Shown: piece after piece, positions 13,401 through 24,500 of the stretch
How the letters are laid out: every line of letters begins with the position of its first letter
Position numbering within the stretch: position 1 is the stretch's first letter
Assembly (NCBI GenBank): GCA_037349105.1
Contig: JAYJMM010000104.1
Span: forward strand, 1,150,001-1,214,000
Origin: Limnomonas spitsbergensis
Taxonomy: Eukaryota > Chlorophyta > Chlorophyceae > Chlamydomonadales
Length of the DNA stretch: 64,000 nucleotides
Direction of reading: 5' to 3'
The notes under the pieces: generated by a model
Database searches by the model: none
Told to the model about the DNA's origin: nothing
Seen by the model: the letters and a program-made list of their open reading frames with translations, nothing else
Program-made: the position numbers and the translations under genes

Positions 13401-14228
13401 CGCCTCCTCCAGGGACGCAAATGGTGAATCAGTGATGGATTCCTCTCGGACGAGGGGCGGTCGGCCGGTGCCCCCAGCAGTAGCAGAGGCATGTCCAGCA
13501 TCACCAGCAGCAGCGGAGGCAGGCCTGATGTTGCCTGCTTGACTACCCGGCATCTGCGGAGGCATCAGGAAGCTAGCTGTACTGCTGGCCATCACGCCAC
13601 CCTGCTGAACTGTTACTTGTGCCAAATCTGCTGCAGCCGCCGGACATGCCTTTGTTGCCTTTGTTGCCTCTGTTTCCTCTGTTGCTTTTGATGCCTTTGC
13701 TGCCTCTGTCGCATCTGCTGCCTCTGTCGCCTCTGCTGCATCTGTTGCTCCTGCTGTTTCAGGATATCCATGTGCGCCTGCCCCATCCTCCTCTCGAGTG
13801 GCAGTGGTGTGGAGTTGTTCTGGGACCGGCGTGGGGTCCGGCGCAGACTGGAATAACCCAGTGAGCTTTTTGAACGAAGCTGAGTTAACATGAGACATCC
13901 GCCTCATAGCAGCTTCAAGAAGCGTCTGCGTTTCTTCACCATCGGCAGCAGTGGGGAGTGATGGAAAGAGGGGCGGCTTGGGCATGCGGGGCTTGATCAT
14001 GTCACGGATGGCTGGGGGGGCAGCCATGTGGTGGGGGGGGATGACCGATGGGTGCCTGGAGCCGGCCTTGGGTTGCGATGCTGAGCCAGGAATATGAGGC
14101 GTTGTAGAAGCATGATCAAACGGCCAGAGTGGCCAGAATGCAGGAGCTGGAGCATCTCGTTCGCCCTCACTCCTGTCTTCGAGGCTTGGCTCATGAAGTT
14201 CATCAATTTCCACTGGCTTGCCCTTCAT
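4416..14228 (-). CDS. TKL-type (MAPKKK/Raf-like) protein kinase, nine exons
   Basis: Minus-strand exons, 5' to 3': 14228-13373, 12608-12428, 11362-11269, 10603-10547, 10225-9902, 7398-7305, 6928-6859, 5524-5398 and 4598-4416. All phases agree and give 661 aa ending in TAA. Residues 1 to about 345 are a low-complexity Ala/Thr/Pro-rich region. The kinase domain follows: glycine loop [11 protein letters not shown] (from about 357), VAVK with K377, helix-C Glu398, HRDLKPGN with catalytic D516, DFG at 534-536, APE at 560-562, then [14 protein letters not shown] and the CW...RPS motif near the C-terminus. All catalytic residues are present, so it should be active and Ser/Thr-specific as in plant and algal TKL kinases. 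An Ala-Asp-Pro insert lies between subdomains V and VI. A good acceptor (CCCTACAG) just before the ATG at 14228 suggests that further 5' exons may exist. The substrate is unknown. Confidence 0.9.
6041..6789. repeat. 70-bp minisatellite, about 10.7 copies
   Basis: Each unit starts with GAGGCGTGGATTAAGG and repeats every 70 bp. Copies are nearly identical; only the first and last differ. The array lies in the kinase intron between the GTVAYM exon and the APE exon (5525-6858). Confidence 0.97.
7090..7262. repeat. Degenerate CCATGC-rich short repeat
   Basis: Loose repeats of CCATGCCCAGCCATGTC and related words lie in the kinase intron just downstream (on the minus strand) of the catalytic-loop exon. 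No coding signal. Confidence 0.6.
7629..9655. repeat. 29-bp minisatellite, about 70 copies
   Basis: The unit contains CACGCCCTTGTCCATGGTCA and has a period of 29 bp. Copies differ mainly at a GTACAC/GCACAC site, and the last units (9495-9610) shift to a CCATGCATGGCC variant. The array sits in the kinase intron 7399-9901, between the exon ending DIVKGL and the HRDLKPGN exon. Because 29 is not a multiple of 3 and the unit has no stop in any plus frame, all three plus frames stay open. This produces very long spurious ORFs, up to 791 codons. Confidence 0.97.
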
Positions 14229-14240
14229 ATTGGCGCTGTA
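11790..14240 (-). repeat. Segmental duplication, copy 1 (kinase exons 1-2 and flanking introns)
   Basis: This stretch aligns with 15960-18500. Matching landmarks are GCGCATGGCTC(A/G)GCCGTT (about 11869 and 16031), the exon ending FELDWA (12428 and 16626), the intron segment with TTCAGCTACA (about 13179 and 17457), the Ala-rich exon and the peptide MSHVNSA. The intact kinase uses this copy. Confidence 0.85.
12792..13032 (+). mobile_element. hAT-like MITE copy 1 (241 bp) in kinase intron
   Basis: Terminal inverted repeats CAAGGTAGCACGATATAGT and its inverse (one mismatch) bound the element, and a perfect 8-bp target duplication ATTTTGAC flanks it at 12784-12791 and 13033-13040. It is a long-form copy, inverted relative to the one at 28078. 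No coding capacity. An 8-bp duplication with a CA-GG terminus is typical of the hAT superfamily. Confidence 0.9.
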
Positions 14241-14892
14241 GGGAATGAGGGATGATTTTCAGGTCTGAGGCGTGCGTGCAACCTGATCGCGCGGGTGCAA
14301 AAGGTTTGGGTAAAATAAAACATGCAGACAAAAACACGTCGTCTGTGTAAACAGCGGGTGTACGGGACCGGGGCGTATGTGCCGTATTCTTCCAGCCTGG
14401 CTCTCGCGCTTTCCATCTCTCTTTGCCTCAGGCGTATGCCGCCTAGTGTCCTGGATGGATCGTGCAAAATTAAACTATCGCCGAATCGGTGCTGGCAAAA
14501 TCTCTCTGAACGGAGGAGACAACAGACAAGGACAAATCAAATAATGCCGATGCATGTGGCGTGGATTGGGAAGTACGCACGTAGGCTGACCGATGTGCTG
14601 GTCGGTATACTAGTCAGGCTTGCCATATTCATGGAAGTGTCAGAAACTTATGATGGAAAAGGCAAACAGGACAGTGAGTGTGCATGGACACAGTGGGGAC
14701 AGTGTGAACCGAAAGCAGTGTACTGCGGTTGGCCAATGGTTGGCCTGCCCCTTGGGCAACTTACAGCACATTTCTTTTTTACTCCGGAGAAACAAATGTA
14801 GCATGGTCAGATGGGGTTCAGACTGCAGGTCCAGGTCGATCACTTATTCAGAGCAACGATTAAATGATATGGTGAACACAAGAACATGACAG

Positions 14893-15955
14893 GTGGGTGT
14901 TGAGCATGGCAGGGTTGAGCAGGTCAGGGTTAAGCAGGTCGGGGTTCAGCAGGTCGGGGTTCAGCAGGTCAGTATCGAACATGCCAGGGTTGTGCAGGTC
15001 AGAGTTGAACATGGCAGGGTTCAGCAGGTCAGGGTTCAGCAGGTCAGGGATGAGCAGGCCAGGGATGTACAGGTTAGGGTTGAGCATGGCAGGGTTGAGC
15101 AGGTCAAGGTTGAGCAGGTCAGGGCTGAGCAGGTCAGAGTTGAGCAGGTCAGGGTTGAGCAGGTCAGGGATGAGCAGGTCAGGGATGAGCAGGTCAGGGT
15201 TAAACAGGTCAGGGTTGAGCAGGTCAGGGATGAGCAGGTCAGGGTTGAGCAGGTCAGGGTTGAGCAGGTCAGGGTTGAGCAGGTCAGGGTTGAGCAGGTC
15301 AGGGTTGAGCAGGTCAGGGTTGAGCAGGTCAGGGTTGAGCAGGTCAGGGTTGAGCAGGTCAGGGTTGAGCAGGTCAGGGTTGAGCAGGTCAGGGCTGAGC
15401 AGGTCAGGGATGAGCAGGTCAGAGTGGAGTAGATCAGGGTTGAGCAGGTCAGGGATAAGCAGGTCAGGGTTGAGCAGGTCAGGGATGAGCAGGTCAGGGT
15501 TGAGCAGGTCAGGGTTGAGCAGGTCAGGGTTGAGCAGGTCAGGGATGAGCAGGTCAGAGTTCAGCAGGTCAGGGTTGAGCAGGTCAGGGTTGAGCAGGTC
15601 AGGGATGAGAAAGTCAGAGTTGAGTAGGTCAGGGTTGAGCAGGTCAGGGTTGTGCAGGTCAGGGTTGAGCAGGTCTGGGTTGAGCAGGTCAGGGTTGAGC
15701 AGGTCAGAATTGAGCAGGTCAGGGTTGAGCAGGTCAGGGATGAGCAGGTCAGGGATGAGCAGGTCAGAGTTGAGCAGGTCAGGGATGAGCATGTCGGGGT
15801 TGAGCAGGTCAGGGTTGAGCAGGTCAGGGTTGAGCAAGTCAGGGTTGAACAGGTCAGGGTTGAGCAGGTCAGGGCTGAGCAGGTCAGGGTTGAGCAGGTC
15901 AGGGTTGAGCAGGTCAGGGATGAGCAGGTCAGGATGAGCAGGTCAGGGTTGATCC
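14893..15955. repeat. 15-bp minisatellite, about 70 copies
   Basis: The unit GTTGAGCAGGTCAGG repeats every 15 bp with point variants (GGGAT, GGGCT, GAGTT). Because 15 is a multiple of 3, the frames stay open and translate as pentapeptide repeats on both strands (LNPDL on minus, VEQVR on plus). The array lies exactly where the duplicated kinase segment (copy 2) stops, just before the position expected for a second glycine-loop exon. Confidence 0.97.
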
Positions 15956-16090
15956 ATATCATTCCTAGGCCAGCACACCGTGGCCAGACCACCAGGAAAT
16001 CCTGTCCAGAACCGGAACATGGCATGCTAAGCGCATGGCTCGGCCGTTTCTCACATGAAAGGATCAGGCACATGTACAGCATGGCTAGAA

Positions 16091-16200
16091 CAAGGTAGCA
16101 CGATACGACTGAATACGGCACAAGTTTAGCCGGATTTTACTACCAAGATAGCACGATACGGCTTGATACGGCACAGGTTAGGCCATATTGTGCTACCATG
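16091..16200 (+). mobile_element. hAT-like MITE, short form (110 bp)
   Basis: The element starts CAAGGTAGCACGATACG and ends TTGTGCTACCATG, with inverted termini. An 8-bp target duplication with one mismatch (GGCTAGAA at 16083-16090, GGCTAGAG at 16201-16208) flanks it. The interior repeats GATACGGC and GCACAGGTT, shared with the copy at 34775. Confidence 0.8.
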
Positions 16201-16625
16201 GGCTAGAGCAGCGCCCTATGTGTGGCGTCACGCACATCCCAGTTGGTCTGAACACTATGCAATATAAGACCTGAAACCATGACGTCTTAAAACCATTACC
16301 AGGCCTGCTCTGAGTTCTACTTTCTATTTTTTCTGCAATATCTTTGTTTGTATGCTCTGCTGACAGTTTGACTTTCACGGCGTAAGCAGGAAGATACCTG
16401 AGGAGGGCGTATGTCAGATGATAAGCCCTCTTGACATGACAAGGTCCACACATTCCCTGCTGGCCGCACAGTGTGGCTTAGCCTGCCTCCTTAGTTGTCA
16501 CAATCCACACTTTCCCTGCTGGTGCCACAGTGTGACGCAGCCCTCCTTCTTGACACAATCCACACTCTCCACAGTCTCTCCAGAATCCACAGTCTGGCCT
16601 AGCCCACCCACGCGATGAGACTCAC

Positions 16626-18500
16626 TTCGCCCAGTCCAGCTCAAACATCACGTCTGGGTGCGGTGTCAGCTGAGCCGCTTTGCCTGCAATAGTGACGCAC
16701 GAAGGGTCAGCGGGACAGCCTCCTGCTCCACCTCCACCTCCTGCTGCACCTCCTGCTCCATCTCCTGTCATCTGCCGCCTCCAGCAGCATCATTTCCGAG
16801 CGGGCCGTGGTATGTCGGAGCGCCTTGGAAGCCCTCCCTCTGGGTGTGGAGCATGCCGCTTTCGGAAGCTGCCCCGGAGTCGCCTCCGGGGGCGCCTTCC
16901 CCTACACTCAGGCAGACCACACTGGCATTCAATGACCAACTTCAAAAGACCAGGTCGAATACATCAGCATCCAATGAAAAATAAAATGTCCAATGGCCAC
17001 ATGACAAGGTGGAAAACATGAGCATTTAAACAACCAGGTGGGAAATATCAGCATTCACTGACCCAAGTTCAATGGCCACACAGAATGTTTATGCTTACAT
17101 TTTTTTCAACGACCTTTGACGCTATCACCAATGACGAAATGAGAACTGGACGTTATGCGGTATTTTTTCCTGAGGCCCTGAAGAATCCGGGATCAAAAGA
17201 ACAAATATTCTTTTACTTTACGTAGGGTACTTTATAACGGCTGCTCTTAATTTCCTAGTTAACGGTGCAGAATGCCGGTGCCACAGCATTCAACGACCAT
17301 TTTAAAACGTTAACGGACCACGTGTGGTATATTAGGCCCTGCGCTGTGCTGTCACCTGCATCATTATCCCAAAGCAGGTGTTTGGGAACAGGTTTCCATC
17401 TCAGCAACAAGCCCGCCATAACGGTGCACTCGACCCACCGTCTAATTTAGCACTCTTCAGCTACAATTCAGCTACATCTCAGCTAGTGGACCAGGGGGCC
17501 TAGTGCACAAGGTCCTGTTCCTTGGACCACCAGCATTGGGCAACATATTTTACGGTTCACTCTCCCCGTCGAGCGCCTCTTTTAAAAGTGTGAAGCTTTG
17601 CTTTTTCATATCCGGTGGGCAACACACACCTGCACCACTCGTCGTCGGCCGAGCAACAGGCCCTCCAGGAACGCAAACGGCGAAGCCATATTGGAGTCCT
17701 CGCGGATGAGAGACAGCCTGCCGGCGCCCCCAGCAGCAGCTGAGGCATGCCTGCTACTGCCTGCTAGGCCACCCGGCATCTGCGGAGGCATCAGGAAGCT
17801 AGCTGTACTGCCGGCCATCATGCCAGTATGCCACCCTGCTGCCCTGCTGCTTGCTAAAAATCCGCCTATGTTGCCGCAATCGCACCCGGCGGACACGCCT
17901 CTGTTGCCTTAACCGCTCCTGCTGCCTCTGCTGCCTTTTTCGCCTGGATTATTTTGATTGCCGTTGTTGCATCTGTCGCACCTGCTGCCTCTGTTGCTCC
18001 TCCTGCATCCGGATGTGCATCTACACCTGCCCCCACACCCTCACGAGTGGTGGAGTTGTAGGCATGCACTGGGTCCAGCGAGGGGTCTGACGCGGGCTGG
18101 AATGACACACTCAGCTTCTTGAACAAAGCGGAGTTCACGTGAGACATCCGCTTCAAGGCAGCCGCCAGGAACACATGCGTGTCCTCAACATCAGCAGCGG
18201 CTGAGGGCGGGTGGCAGCGGGGCAGCTTGGGGATGCGGAATTTGAACGGGCGGGGCGGGGCGGGGGCGGCAGGCGCCCAAGCTCCTTTCCCGCCGGTGCG
18301 CTTGAAAGGCCCCGCCCACCCCACACCGCCTGCAGCTGGCGACGCTGTCCCTGCTCGGTCGTTTGACGGTGCTGCGGCTGCGGCATCGAGCCTGCCGCCG
18401 GCGTCTGGATGCGCCGCCTCGTTGGGCTGCAGCTGGGAGGAGCGCCTCGGGGCAGCAGGACCATGGCTGCCATCCGCCCCTATATGGAGCTCCAAAGCTC
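16626..18500 (-). pseudogene. Decayed duplicate of the kinase N-terminal exons (copy 2)
   Basis: Minus-strand sequence matches exons 1 and 2 of the downstream kinase: [33 protein letters not shown], and finally AGKAAQLTPHPDVMFELDWA at a GTGAGT donor (boundary 16626). The reading frame is broken near 17.82-17.88 kb. A 1-nt length difference occurs just before the first exon's donor (CAG then GTGTGT at about 17630), and the Gly-rich part of the second exon is shifted, with TGA stops in the frames tested. No glycine loop or other kinase exon follows; a minisatellite takes their place. I conclude it is a relic, though alternative splice choices could rescue parts of it. Confidence 0.7.
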
Positions 18501-18660
18501 CGTTTTTTAGCCATCCTCAGCTGTGCCCATCACCCTCACGTCGCGCAGCACTCCTCCACCGCTGCCTCTGGCGCCACCTACGCCTGTACGAGCCACTCTT
18601 GTCCTCCCCCCCTCCACATTATGCAACGTGGTTTCAGGGCCGAGCCTCGTCCTTCCTCAC

Positions 18661-19142
18661 CCTGTACTTTAAGCTCGCTGCAGGCCAGCGCTGCTCCGCG
18701 GACCTACTCCGCGATCTGGCCATAGCGCGGAGCCAGCAAACTCCGCCTACTATAGCGGCCATCATTATGGCACCTCCAACGCCTCTGACGATGGCTGCTA
18801 TGATTACGCCATCCTCTGTGTAAGTCGCCCCAACTGATGGCTTTTCTGTTTCAGGGTTTGGGGGTGTGGGCAGGATAAGAGCCCACCAAGGTAGAGTGGA
18901 CAGCAGGGCGGGCGGGGTGGAGTGGTGGACGGGGCGGGCGGGCGGGGCGGAGCGCAGCGCTGGGGTGTCAGCCTCCGAGCCCGGCGGGGCAGCCACACTA
19001 ATGAAAAGCTGAGCAAGGTAGGTATCCAGCGTGGGAGGTGGGAGGTGCGGCGGCAGCGGTAGTGGCGGAGGCTGGCGGAGCAATGGAGATGGAGGCGGAG
19101 AGGGTCCTGATGGCTCGAGTAGTTGAGACCAAGCAGGGCCTG
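18661..19142 (-). CDS. Proline-rich plus single transmembrane segment exon, upstream of kinase copy 2
   Basis: On the minus strand an open stretch from a CAG acceptor near 19139-19142 to a GTGAGG donor at 18661 encodes a Pro-rich region (PSPPPSPLLRQPPPLPLPP). A hydrophobic segment around GVGGAIMMAAIVGGVCWL and a basic stop-transfer RAMARSRSRSAEQR follow. This is the order expected of an extracellular stalk, membrane helix and juxtamembrane region ahead of the Ala-rich linker and kinase domain. It may be the membrane-anchoring part of the ancestral receptor-like kinase, now attached to the broken copy 2. No equivalent is seen upstream of copy 1. Boundaries are tentative. Confidence 0.45.
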
Positions 19143-19861
19143 CTGGGGTGGAGCACACCCATGGGGGGGTGTAAGTGGGATGAATAGCGAACCATGTGCT
19201 GTTCTTACACCTCGATAATCCTTTGGTTCGAGTGTTACAAAACACTGGCTTTCAGATGGTCATGCGAGGAATAGGAACACTGGAAAGAGCCTCTCTGCAC
19301 GGGAAGCTGCTTCCTAATTATGAAGCGTGGACCTGCAGATGAAACAAATAGGGAGACTGACAAACAGGATGAAAGATACCACCTTTGGCACATGGCGGTG
19401 GGACAGTCTCCCACAGTCAGTGCATGGCGTACCCAAGGCGAGCTTGCCTTCCACGTCGCTGATAGATTGCGATCTGTGCATCCTTGGTAGCTACCCAGAA
19501 TGGGCTGCCATGTAGCTAGTAGCCTCCAATAACCAAGCCCTGGATGAGGTCACTCAATGGGGAGTGTGATATTCCCTGGAATAGGGTTGTAACTACTAGC
19601 CTTCAACAACCAAGCCATGGATGAGGTCACTACAGGAATGAGGATAGTCAGATTCCCCGGAACAGCAAAGCAGGTCCTAGCCTAATTCAGGGTATAGGGG
19701 GGAACACAGGGGACCTCATACGGCCATTTCATACTTGTGGGTTAAGTGAGAGAGCAAGGGCAGAGTGTCAGTTGAGTTCAGACAACAACCTACAGCCACA
19801 GGATACGCATGATGAGGGGGATTACAGAAGGTCGTGGCATCGGACAGGGTGAGGGGATTAC

Positions 19862-20092
19862 CTCGGCTCGTGATATCCGAGTGCATCTTGGCAACAAATA
19901 TCCCGGTCGACGAGCAGCTGCTTGTGTGCTGCATGCTGCCCACTGACCCGCACTCCGTCGCGTCCATGACCATGACGGCTCCGCACAGCATATGCATGGC
20001 GTCCGCAATGGCTCGTGTTAGCGAGTGGTCCGACATGGTAGACAAGGAGTGGTGCAAGGCGTCGACGTCTCCCGCCCTGATGCAAAGCAACG
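19862..20092 (-). CDS. Possible extracellular-domain exon of the duplicated kinase locus
   Basis: A minus-strand open segment runs from an ATTAG acceptor (20093-20095) to a CGAG/GTAATC donor (19862). It encodes about 76 residues with four Cys, including AGDVDALHHSLSTMSDHSLT and GIFVAKMHSDITSR. The family is not recognised. It lies one exon upstream of the Pro-rich/transmembrane exon on the same strand, so it may be ectodomain sequence. No start codon or signal peptide was located. Confidence 0.4.
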
Positions 20093-20745
20093 CTAATTTG
20101 GACCATCCTTCATTTCAGTGCATGCGAGAGCACCTTTGAGGGCCCGCCGGACGGCCCTCATGAGCCAAGTGGCCAACCGGCCACCCTTGGGTCAAGTTTG
20201 ACCAAACCTTAACTGGCATGCAAACGGTGGCCTAAGCAGCAGGGCTTGCTGCGCTAGACCCACACGACTGAATGCCGTGATGCTGCTAGATTGTAGCTGA
20301 TGCTAGATTGTAGCTGAAGCAGAGTAGCTCACCAAACAAACATCGGTGAACAATTGACATCAGACAGACCCTGCCACCCTGGGGCCTGAGGCTAAGGCAA
20401 AGGTGTGACCATGTGCTGCTAGTATGAGACAGGGGCATCCAATTTCAATGATTATCAACGAAAAGCCTTTCGTAGACTCAAAATCTCTCCGCTGTCCTTG
20501 CAAGTTCCGGGGAGGGAAACTGTACGAATCCAGGTGGTCCGGAGATTTTCCGGGGTCCAGTGTTTCACATGGGGGCGGAAACTTCGTCGTCACAGCTTCG
20601 TCGACATCGGTTGAGTCGGTTGGGGCAGCTACTGGACCCAGTTTCGCCCCGGAAGGATGCCCCCGGGAAGGAAGCCGGGAATTCCCAAATCAGAATTCCA
20701 ATCAGAAGCATGTTGACAATCACGTAAGCTGCAAGCTCGAAGTTA
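20093..20745. other. Intergenic repeat-rich segment
   Basis: No gene is supported. Two short inverted repeats stand in a row (GAGGGC...GCCCTC at about 20137-20160, GTGGCC...GGCCAC at about 20169-20186). The segment 20150-20345, read on the minus strand, resembles the TTCAGCTACA-containing intron repeats at 13170-13290, 17450-17560 and 32170-32400, so it is probably a dispersed repeat. Confidence 0.45.
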
Positions 20746-21417
20746 CAGTGTGTTTCCATTGGAGGTTTGGGAACAGTTCTGTTCCTGTCAGTTTGACGCA
20801 CTGTTCTTCGGTTGATACGGCTGTTCCTTTGATTTGTTTTTGCGCGTTTCCATTACATCCGAAACCATTCGGAGAACAGGGACGTGCAACATCTGGTTTT
20901 CTTCTGATCTGCCTATTGCTCAGAATATTGCATGCATTGCAGTGACCAGAGAGTCTGGCCGCGACACGGTACGCCACACAATTTGAATTCCCGGATGGAC
21001 GAAACATGGAAGGCGTGGGCCCATAGCTTTCGCGTCGATACAAATGTGCACAATGAACTGTTTAACACGATGCATTACACGCAAAGACTCATGCTATCAA
21101 GACGCGCATGGACAGTAGCACGCGTCACTCGTCTGCCTCGCGAATGAAGTTCAGTTCCATGACATCGCGCTGCTTTTTAGACCAGGACGAATCAACACAA
21201 ACACAGGAATGCAAGCGTTCTTTGTGATTTTGTACGGTGCCACGCTGTCGACTATTCTTTTGGAACAGAGCTACCCCCTGCTTGTGGACGGGGGTCCAAA
21301 AGAACACGAAGAACACGTTTTGGCAGGCCTATTCCTGCACTGTTCTTTCGCCAATGGAAACACAAATCGTTCGGTTGGCGGCAGTTGCCTCGCTATTCCT
21401 CCAATGGAAACACACTG
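20746..21417. mobile_element. Non-autonomous DNA transposon, PIF/Harbinger-like (672 bp)
   Basis: Perfect 20-bp terminal inverted repeats, CAGTGTGTTTCCATTGGAGG, bound the element and are flanked by the trinucleotide TTA at 20743-20745 and 21418-21420. Related subterminal motifs occur inside (GTTTCCATTACATCC near 20848; CGCCAATGGAAACAC near 21349). No transposase is encoded. A 3-bp TTA duplication is the hallmark of PIF/Harbinger elements; the superfamily assignment rests on that alone. Confidence 0.85.
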
Positions 21418-21561
21418 TTAGCGCTCCTAGGATCTGCAAGGAAGGTGGCAGACAGACTCATCCGGGATTTGGGGATTAATTCTCTACTTTTTACTTATAC
21501 GACTGACTTAAGCAACCTCCATAATACGTAGAGTATTTCCTTTTGTCGACTTCCACGTTTA

Positions 21562-24500
21562 ATGGAAATGAATAGATCTGACTATCAGGCTATCAGCAGG
21601 CCAGAGGGTCCGAAGCCTGACAATGCAAATTATGATCATGACGTGGAGCTGGCAACGCAGCTGCAGGAGCAGGCGTTTTTCGGGCCAACGGGCCCGACAC
21701 TGTATGAATACCACGATAGGCCCATGCGAGACAAATGTAAGTTACGTGATCACTAGTGGAAATGCTTACACCCGTGACCTCAGCTTGTCTGCATGCCCAC
21801 GCACGCTGCAAGCCTGCACCTGCACCCTCTTCTCATATATATTCTTGAGCCCTTGATTCACCGCTACCTTTCTGGTTTTCACACCATGGATTAACTGGAT
21901 AATACTGCGATGAAAGGATTCGAGGATAATCAGTTGACATGGCACGGCCATACGGTATGCAACCAGCAGCAGGGGCGGCAACCTCCAGGGTGCCCTTCGT
22001 CGATCCACTCGATCGGCTGACCTCATACTTCATAAAGTCCAAGCAAAAGATTGCTCAAATCTTGCCCTGCTCTGAATCCAGGGTCCTTGTACGCTTATCT
22101 GAGCCTCCTAGCACTGGCGACCATCGGGGGCATCGCCTCGTTTGCGACCACGAATCACGCTGCCTTCGATGGCAGATACAGTCCTGCCTTCTATCAAAAC
22201 AGGTAGTTTGATCGCCCATGAGGCCAATCAAATGCATGGTTTAGCCGGCCAGTAGCCAGTGTGGCAATCATGTCTCAATGCCTTGCAAAGTAGACAGGGG
22301 TATGCTTACCAGTTAGTACCATACCATAAAGCTGAGTAGCAGATGATATAGCCCATGCGCATAAATGTTTACTGACTGCAGTGCTCAGATTTGCATGTAA
22401 CACACACACTCATGGGCCATCTATGGCTGTAGAAAAAAAAGCACAACAGGGATTCCGCTGATTCTAAGCAGCTTATTCAAGTATGAGAAGTAGAAATTGG
22501 TCCGAGTAAAATTGGATGTGTGTGTGTGTGTGCCTGGTCTGGCGGCCCTGCGCTACGTCACAGTGTCATCAGCATCCACAACTGACGACACAGCTGACGA
22601 TGAAGAGCCTGTCTTACGATAAAGGCTGTTGGGTGGTCTGTAGTTGCCCTGTGATGCATGGATTATGTTCTAGCATGTCACGGTCTCATGACCATTTCCA
22701 TTCATCAGCAGCATGTCACAGTCTTCAGCATGTCACAGTCTAAAGCATATCACAGTCTTAAGGCTTAAGCCTGTGAAATGCTTATAGCGGTTCTGACTTA
22801 TGTCTGCACTTACCACGTTTTTTGTTGAAATCTAAAACATACCAAATCGACATAACATACCAAGTGGACATAACATAAACGCCTTGATCAGCCTTACTAG
22901 CGTGATATTCTTCCTGCATCTCCATCACGTCAAGCGATGACGAAGATGGGGGCAATCGAGTTCAAACGGAAGATAAGACTTTCACAGTCTTAAGCTTGTC
23001 ACCGTTTTAAGCTTGTCACAGTCTCACAACCATTTCCATCCATTCACAGTCTCATGACCATTTCCGTTGGCTCATAGCATGCAGCCATCAACCTGACTTG
23101 GCGCATAATTCATGGATCATGATGCAGCCTACACCGTGACAAAGCCTCTGTAGCATCAACAACTGACGCCCTTGCAGACAGGGTCCAACAACCTGACTTC
23201 ACGCATTATGCATGGCTTATGTATTATGTTGCAGCAATTCATGTTCGTTGCCCGAGTTTGAGGCATCACATGGCAAGGGGGAGGACATTCAAGTCGGGTT
23301 CGGATCGTCCTTTACCATCAGTATCAGCATCTGGCTACCGACTACCATTGTGAGACCGTGTTGTGAGGCTGATCAGGGTGATTGGGGAAGTTGCCAAGAG
23401 GGGTGCTAAATATTTTATTTCTTGTAAAGCCTTCGCTGTTTGTGAAACTGCTCCATGATTACAAAAAAACGATTTTCTTTTGGAGGGCGGGCGGTGCTGC
23501 GTACCCCTACCTGCTGCATAACCAGGCCTATGGAGGCCTCTTGTGCATTGCCAATATAGGGCTCAGTGCTGATGACTTATTGACGATGCTGGGCTGCTCG
23601 TAGAAGCTGACTGAGCACATCTTCCCTTTTTGTTGTCGCTTTTACAACAGCGACGCAACCACCTGCAGATTAATCAGATATCATTCTGATCAGGGCCCGC
23701 GCAGCGTACGCCGCATCACTGGCAGCAGCATCTCATGGGAAATAAGTTGTCTAACCTGGGCAAATAAGTTGTCTAACCTGAGCAAATAAAGCAGCAGGTG
23801 TGCAACTCGCTGAGCAGGCGTCAAGGCGATTTGGAGGGTGCAAAAATAAATTCTCCAAAACCTGGCTTGTGCGCCGATGGGAAGAGAAAAAGAAATCTTC
23901 GCCCTGTAGTGTGCTGGAGGGTCTGCTGAAACCTTTGAGCCAACGTTCAAAATATTTTCGCATTTGACGATGCGTTCACCCCCACTCACACACCACACCA
24001 TCACGACTGGCCCTGTGCCAGATCTGTAGCATCGGCTTCTCGATCGTCTACCTGTACCTGTTTCGCAACCACGCTGTCAAAATGGTGTACGCGTCCGTCA
24101 TCGCGTCAGTGTGCATCAGCCTGGCAATGGCTGGGTGGTCCTTTTACGCAGGCGAGTCGTGGCTGTTATGTGGGCTGCATGCATGTGATGCCAGGATGCG
24201 GGCACCGCCTGGGTCATCCCTACAGGGTTAAAAACCCACATACTTTGCTCCAGTGCTCCTCCCACATTTGGCATGTTTGCCAGTATTTGTTTTGGAGCGC
24301 ATCAGACCACCTGTGGGAAGCTGCTGGTTGGACAGGACTGGGCCCATGGGGAGTGGCCTTGTTGTAGCCAAATCACTGTAAATGAACATTGATGACGACC
24401 CTCACAAAAGGCCCCCACCCAACACCCCTGTTGTTAAATCCGTTTGTGGCCTACACTGACACATGTATCCCAATCCTGCCGATGTGTTGTTTGACGAACG

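Noticed and set aside
14860..15937. Long ORFs on both strands with LNPDL or LSRSG pentapeptide repeats
   Set aside because: These are a product of a 15-bp array that lacks stops on either strand, with no flanking coding sequence.
16270..16440. Minus-strand segment with AYAVKVKLSAEHTNKDIAEKIE as a second kinase N-lobe exon
   Set aside because: AVKVKL recalls the VAVK motif, but no glycine loop precedes it, and the homologous part of copy 1 is intron; chance similarity is likelier.
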